Source: Acetobacteraceae bacterium | GTDB taxonomy: Bacteria; Pseudomonadota; Alphaproteobacteria; Acetobacterales; Acetobacteraceae | Reading direction: 5' to 3' | NCBI GenBank assembly: GCA_027487675.1 | Contig: JAIYDD010000210.1 | Span: 1-64,000, forward strand | Length of the DNA: 64,000 bases | In this document: piece by piece, positions 60,706-64,000 of the stretch | Numbering within the stretch: position 1 is the stretch's first letter | Layout of the letters: each line of letters starts with the position of its first letter | Translations under genes and position numbers: made by a program | The notes under the pieces: generated by a model | What the model saw: only the letters and a program-made list of their open reading frames with translations | What the model was told of the DNA's origin: nothing | Database searches by the model: none

Positions 60706-61916
60706 GCGCGCTGCTGGAAGGCCGCGCCCCCGCGCGGTCCTCGCCCTGGCTCGATGCCTGCCCCGGCTGCGGCGGCCGCGTGCTGCGCCCGCTGCTGTCG
60801 CAGCCATCCATCCCCGCCAGCTCCTGCCTGATGCTGGCAACCCCGCAGGAAGCGCGCGGCTTCCCGCGCGGCGCGATGGAGCTGGCGGCCTGCGCCGCCT
60901 GCGGCCTGGTCACCAACCGCGCCTTCGACGCCACGCTGACCGAGTATTCGGACCGCTACGAGCCGACCCAGGCCTGGAGCCCGACCTTCCGCCGCTTCCA
61001 CCGCGACCTGGCGCAGCGCGTCGTCGCCGCGGCGGAGCTGCCGCCGGGCGCCACCATCCTGGAAGCCGGCTGCGGCCAGGGCGAATTCCTGCACCTGCTC
61101 TGCCGCATCGCACGGGGGCGCGGCGTCGGGCTCGACCCCAGCCTGAGCGCGACGCGCGGCGCGGTGCTGGAGGAAGCGGCGGAAGATGTCGAGCTGCGCG
61201 CCGGATACTTCGATGCGCGCAGCGCCCGCCTGCTGTCCGCCGACCTGCTGGTCTGCAAGATGACGCTCGAGCACATCCCCGATGCGGGAGGCTTCGCGGA
61301 GGCCGCGGCGACCGTCGCGCGCAACTCCGCCCCCGGCATGCGGCTGTTCGTCCAGGTGCCGGACGCCGCGCGCATCCTGGCCGAGGGCGCCTTCGAGGAC
61401 ATCTACCACGAGCACTGCCACTACTTCACCGCGGCCTCGCTCGGCGCGCTGTTCGCCCGCGCGGGCTTCGCGGTGCACGACATCTCCCGCGAATATGCCG
61501 GCCAGTACCTGACGCTGCAGGCGCGCTTCACCGGCGAGGCGCGCGCCCTGGCGGCGGCGGACGCCACGCCGGCCGAGGGCTTCGCCGGGCGCGTCGCCGC
61601 CCGCATCGACCATTGGCGCGGCCTGCTCGCGCGGCGCCTGGAAGCCGGCCGGCGCGTGGTCAGCTGGGGCTCCGGCTCGAAGGGCGTGTCCTTCCTGACC
61701 GCGATCGGCGGCGGCGCCGGCATCGCGGCGGTGGTGGACATCAACCCGCACCGCCAGGGCCGCTTCATGGTCGGCACCGGCCATCCGATCGTCGGGCCCG
61801 ATGCGCTGCCCGCGCTCGCCCCGGCGACCGTCATCGTGATGAACGCCGTCTATCGCGCCGAGGTCGAGGCGGCGCTTGCCGCCCGCGGCATCACGGCGGA
61901 GGTGCTGGCGCTGTAG
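60702..61916 (+). CDS. Sugar C-methyltransferase-type protein (zinc domain, class I SAM, Methyltransf_14-like C-terminus)
   Basis: A 404-residue protein with three parts. Residues 15-75 hold a zinc-ribbon-like pair of CxxC motifs (CPGCGG; CAACGL). Residues 100-250 are a class I SAM domain with LEAGCGQGEFLHLL (motif I). The C-terminal 150 residues carry GSGSKGVSFLTAIGGG and VVDINPHRQGRFMVGTGHPIVGP, typical of nucleotide-sugar C-methyltransferases such as TylCIII and NovU. It would C-methylate a keto sugar made by the preceding genes, giving a branched deoxysugar. The ATGA overlap couples it to the SDR gene. Confidence 0.88.
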   Translation: MSALLEGRAPARSSPWLDACPGCGGRVLRPLLSQPSIPASSCLMLATPQEARGFPRGAMELAACAACGLVTNRAFDATLTEYSDRYEPTQAWSPTFRRFHRDLAQRVVAAAELPPGATILEAGCGQGEFLHLLCRIARGRGVGLDPSLSATRGAVLEEAAEDVELRAGYFDARSARLLSADLLVCKMTLEHIPDAGGFAEAAATVARNSAPGMRLFVQVPDAARILAEGAFEDIYHEHCHYFTAASLGALFARAGFAVHDISREYAGQYLTLQARFTGEARALAAADATPAEGFAGRVAARIDHWRGLLARRLEAGRRVVSWGSGSKGVSFLTAIGGGAGIAAVVDINPHRQGRFMVGTGHPIVGPDALPALAPATVIVMNAVYRAEVEAALAARGITAEVLAL

Positions 61917-61937
61917 CGCCAGCCCCCCGGCGCGCCT

Positions 61938-62690
61938 TCAGGAAGTCAGCGCCGGTTCCGCGCCGGCCGCCGCGCGCGGCAGCCGGCGCGCCATCTCGCC
62001 GAAATGGCGCAGCGAGCCGAGGTGCAGGAACAGGCATTCCAGCTCGTCCTGCGCCATCATCGCGGCCAGCGTCTCCGCCGGCAGCGCCTTCAGCTTCGCC
62101 CGGTCCACCGCCAGGAAGCCCGAGAGCGTCCGCGTCGCGCCCGCGGCATCCGCGTATTGCGCCTGCATCGGCTGCAGCAGGCCGAGCTCGACGATGCGCG
62201 CGCAGAAGGCCTGGGTGCGCAGCAGCCGCGCCTGGTAGTCCTGCAGGAAGGCCAGCACGCCGCGCAGGTACTGGGTCTGCGCGCCCTCCGCGTCGAACAG
62301 CCGCTCGCCGCGGCCCTCGCGGTTGCAGCCGGCGAAGGCCTCGTCGATGGTCAGCGTCAGCGTCTGGCCGCCCTCGTCCTGGGCGAAGATGTAGGGGTAG
62401 CGGCGGATGAAGGCCGGGATGTAGCGGCCCGTCCAGCGGCCCTCGGCATCGACGCAGAGGTTCTCGTTGTCGCGCAGGCCGAGGATGGCGGCGGGGAACA
62501 CCGCCTTCTCGCTGCCCGCGAAAACGACCGGGTATTCGGCCGCGGCCTCGGCGAATTCCACGGCGCTGAGCGGCACCGAATTGACCCTGGCGGCGAAGCC
62601 GTAGCCATCCCCGGCCTTGACCGAGAGGTCGCCATGGCGCTGGGCCGTCACCGGCACCGGCGCTTCGTAGAAAAGCTGTTGCGTGGCCAT
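61938..62690 (-). CDS. SapC family protein
   Basis: A 250-residue protein matching SapC (PF07277): FYEAPVPVTAQRHGDLSVKAG, VNSVPLSAVEFAEAAAEYPVVFAG and YIPAFIRRYPYIFAQ. SapC is encoded in an S-layer locus in Campylobacter and has no established enzymatic role; proteobacterial homologues are often next to surface or transport genes. No signal peptide is visible. ATG 62690 is the usual start. Convergent with the methyltransferase gene, 21 bases apart. Confidence 0.9.
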   Translation of the reverse strand: MATQQLFYEAPVPVTAQRHGDLSVKAGDGYGFAARVNSVPLSAVEFAEAAAEYPVVFAGSEKAVFPAAILGLRDNENLCVDAEGRWTGRYIPAFIRRYPYIFAQDEGGQTLTLTIDEAFAGCNREGRGERLFDAEGAQTQYLRGVLAFLQDYQARLLRTQAFCARIVELGLLQPMQAQYADAAGATRTLSGFLAVDRAKLKALPAETLAAMMAQDELECLFLHLGSLRHFGEMARRLPRAAAGAEPALTS

Positions 62691-62995
62691 GGCGGCCCCC
62701 CCTTCCCCGGCAGGGCCTCGCGCCCCGTCTGTGGCGCCATGGATATCGGAAGCGCAGCGGCCGGCAAGGGGCCCGGGCGAGGCGATCCGGGGCGGCGGGA
62801 AGGCGGCGCGACCTGGCCACCTGCCCGATTCCCAGGCACCCCCGCCACCCGATCGGGCAGAACCACGCCCGCTGGCGCTCCGCGCCCCGCCCCGGCCCTG
62901 GCGTGGCGCTTGCGTCGCGCCGCGCCGATGCCGCAGATGGTCGGGCCGTCGCCGCGCGCCGTCGCGCCGGGGCATGCCGGGGTTGGGAGTGGCCG
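62691..62995. other. Divergent intergenic region between sapC and an ABC transporter
   Basis: About 305 bases that must hold promoters for sapC (-) and the nitrate/sulfonate-type ABC operon (+). No convincing promoter, operator palindrome or RNA element was found. The upstream frame of the ATPase stays open to 62903 but has no family character. Confidence 0.5.
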
Positions 62996-63805
62996 ATGGA
63001 GCGTCCTTTCGTCGAGATCAGCGGGGTCGCCATGCGCTATGGCGGCGTGGAAGGCACGCTCGCCCTCAAGGGCACCTCGATGAACATCGCCAAGGGCGAG
63101 TTCGTCGCCGTCGTCGGCCCCTCTGGCTGCGGCAAGTCGACCCTGATGCGGCTGGTCACCGGGCTCTGGCCCGCCACCGCGGGGCATGTCGTGGTCGCGG
63201 GCCAGGAAGTGGCCGGCCCGCTTTCCATCGCCGGGATGGCCTTCCAGAACCCGACCCTGCTGCCCTGGCGCAACATCCTGGACAACGTGATGCTGCCGCT
63301 CGAGGTGGTGGAGCCGCATCGCCGCCTGCTGTCGCGCGAGCGGGCGAAATACGAGAAGCAGGCGAAGGACCTGCTGGCCCTGGTCGGGCTCGGCGGCTTC
63401 GACCAGAAATTCCCCTGGCAACTCTCGGGCGGCATGCAGCAGCGCGCCAGCCTCTGCCGCGCGCTGATCCACGAACCCGCCCTGCTGATGCTCGACGAGC
63501 CCTTCGCCGCGCTCGACATCTTCACGCGCGAGGATCTGTGGGCCGTGCTGCAGGATCTCTGGATGGCCCGCCGGCCGACGGTGATCCTGGTGACGCACGA
63601 CCTGCGCGAAGCCGCCTACCTCGCCGACCGCGTGCTGGTGATGTCGGCCCGCCCGGGGCGCATCATCGCGGAGCGCAAGGTCGACCTGCCGCGGCCGCGC
63701 AACCTCGAGACCACCTATTCGCCGGCGTTCGTCTCCCTGGTGCACGACCTGCGCGAATACATCAGCGCCGCCCGCAAGGGCGAGGAGGCCGCGCATGCCC
63801 AGTGA
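62996..63805 (+). CDS. ABC transporter ATP-binding protein (nitrate/sulfonate/taurine type)
   Basis: A 269-residue ATPase of the NrtD/SsuB/TauB group. Walker A is GPSGCGKST, the Q-loop IAGMAFQNPTLLPWRNILDNV is diagnostic of this group, the signature is LSGGMQQRASLCRAL and Walker B is LLMLDEPFAALD, with H-loop LVTHDLREA. ATG 62996 precedes MERPFVEISGVAM. It would power uptake of an oxyanion, sulfonate, aromatic or pyrimidine precursor. The permease gene follows with an 11-base overlap. Confidence 0.92.
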   Translation: MERPFVEISGVAMRYGGVEGTLALKGTSMNIAKGEFVAVVGPSGCGKSTLMRLVTGLWPATAGHVVVAGQEVAGPLSIAGMAFQNPTLLPWRNILDNVMLPLEVVEPHRRLLSRERAKYEKQAKDLLALVGLGGFDQKFPWQLSGGMQQRASLCRALIHEPALLMLDEPFAALDIFTREDLWAVLQDLWMARRPTVILVTHDLREAAYLADRVLVMSARPGRIIAERKVDLPRPRNLETTYSPAFVSLVHDLREYISAARKGEEAAHAQ

Positions 63806-64000
63806 CATCGCCGTCGCCCCGCCGGCGGTCGCGCCCAAGCCCATCGCCGACCCGACGCTGTCGCCGGAGGCCCTGAAGCGCCTGGAATCGATGGCGGCCG
63901 CCGCGCGCCGCCGCCGGCGGCTGCAGGCCTGGCTGCCCTGGATCGTCATCGTCGGGATGTTCGTGGTCTGGGAAGCCGCGGTGCAGGCCTTCAACGTGCC
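63795..64000 (+). CDS. ABC transporter permease, N-terminal part (cut by window end)
   Basis: ATG at 63795, preceded by GAGGAGG, opens a frame of about 68 codons to the window end. The N-terminal 48 residues are a cytoplasmic Ala/Pro then Arg-rich tail, followed by the first hydrophobic helix LPWIVIVGMFVVWEAAVQAF, as in SsuC/TauC-type permeases. It overlaps the ATPase gene by 11 bases. The rest of the gene is outside the window, so the family call rests on context. Confidence 0.75.
   Translation, partial: MPSDIAVAPPAVAPKPIADPTLSPEALKRLESMAAAARRRRRLQAWLPWIVIVGMFVVWEAAVQAFNV

Overview
The window is very GC-rich DNA with dense, short-gapped operons on both strands. The gene families present (TRAP and Liv-type transporters, SapC, DUF3126, DUF3618/holin-X genes, YraN and ComM) suggest an alphaproteobacterium, most likely an Acetobacteraceae/Roseomonas-type soil or water heterotroph. 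The taxonomic placement is inference. No rRNA, tRNA, CRISPR array, insertion sequence or phage integrase was recognised, and no gene looks like a DNA-binding transcription regulator.

Layout. 1-6292 (+): a 26-bp tandem repeat leading into a TRAP transporter (dctQMP) and an Entner-Doudoroff-type sugar-acid operon (2-hydroxyacid dehydrogenase, KDPG aldolase, RraA-like aldolase, KDG kinase). 6261-10782 (-): GNAT, MlrC-type M81 metallopeptidase, N-carbamoyl amidohydrolase-type M20 enzyme and a second M20 peptidase. 10971-16615: HDAC-like amidohydrolase, ComM, YraN, gamma-glutamyltransferase and CreA. 16725-19835 (-): Gfo/Idh/MocA oxidoreductase and two TIM-barrel sugar isomerases/epimerases. 20130-28954 (+): a nine-gene run with a complete Liv ABC transporter, the two halves of a Tm-1-like protein as separate genes, a double-SRPBCC protein and a DMT permease. 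28976-31601: a divergent amidohydrolase and M24 peptidase pair. About 31.6-33.2 kb: an AT-rich island with an FkbM methyltransferase. 33256-38109: cytochrome c, class-III aminotransferase, an envelope-stress-like cassette and DUF3126. 38433-51075: a surface-glycan region with GT2, two GT4, a flippase, two paralogous sulfotransferases, CysQ, an MFS carrier and two unassigned proteins. 51255-58247: M3 peptidase, a PEP-CTERM-like surface protein, polysaccharide deacetylase, a KTSC-like protein, GlpD and GT2. 58751-64000: nucleotide-sugar genes (rfbF, SDR, C-methyltransferase), SapC and the start of a nitrate/sulfonate-type ABC transporter.

How it fits together. Most of the left half is acquisition and breakdown of small organic molecules: sugar acids by TRAP, an unknown ligand by Liv, and amides or peptides by the M20/M81/M24/amidohydrolase enzymes. 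The right half builds surface carbohydrate. Two sulfotransferases close to cysQ, which removes the PAP by-product, suggest a sulfated glycan.

The most unusual sequence is at the left edge (1-182). Six tandem 26-bp units place an ATG every 26 bases. Each ATG opens a nine-codon micro-ORF whose TGA overlaps the next ATG, and the last one overlaps the dctQ start. This looks like a ladder of translationally coupled micro-ORFs.
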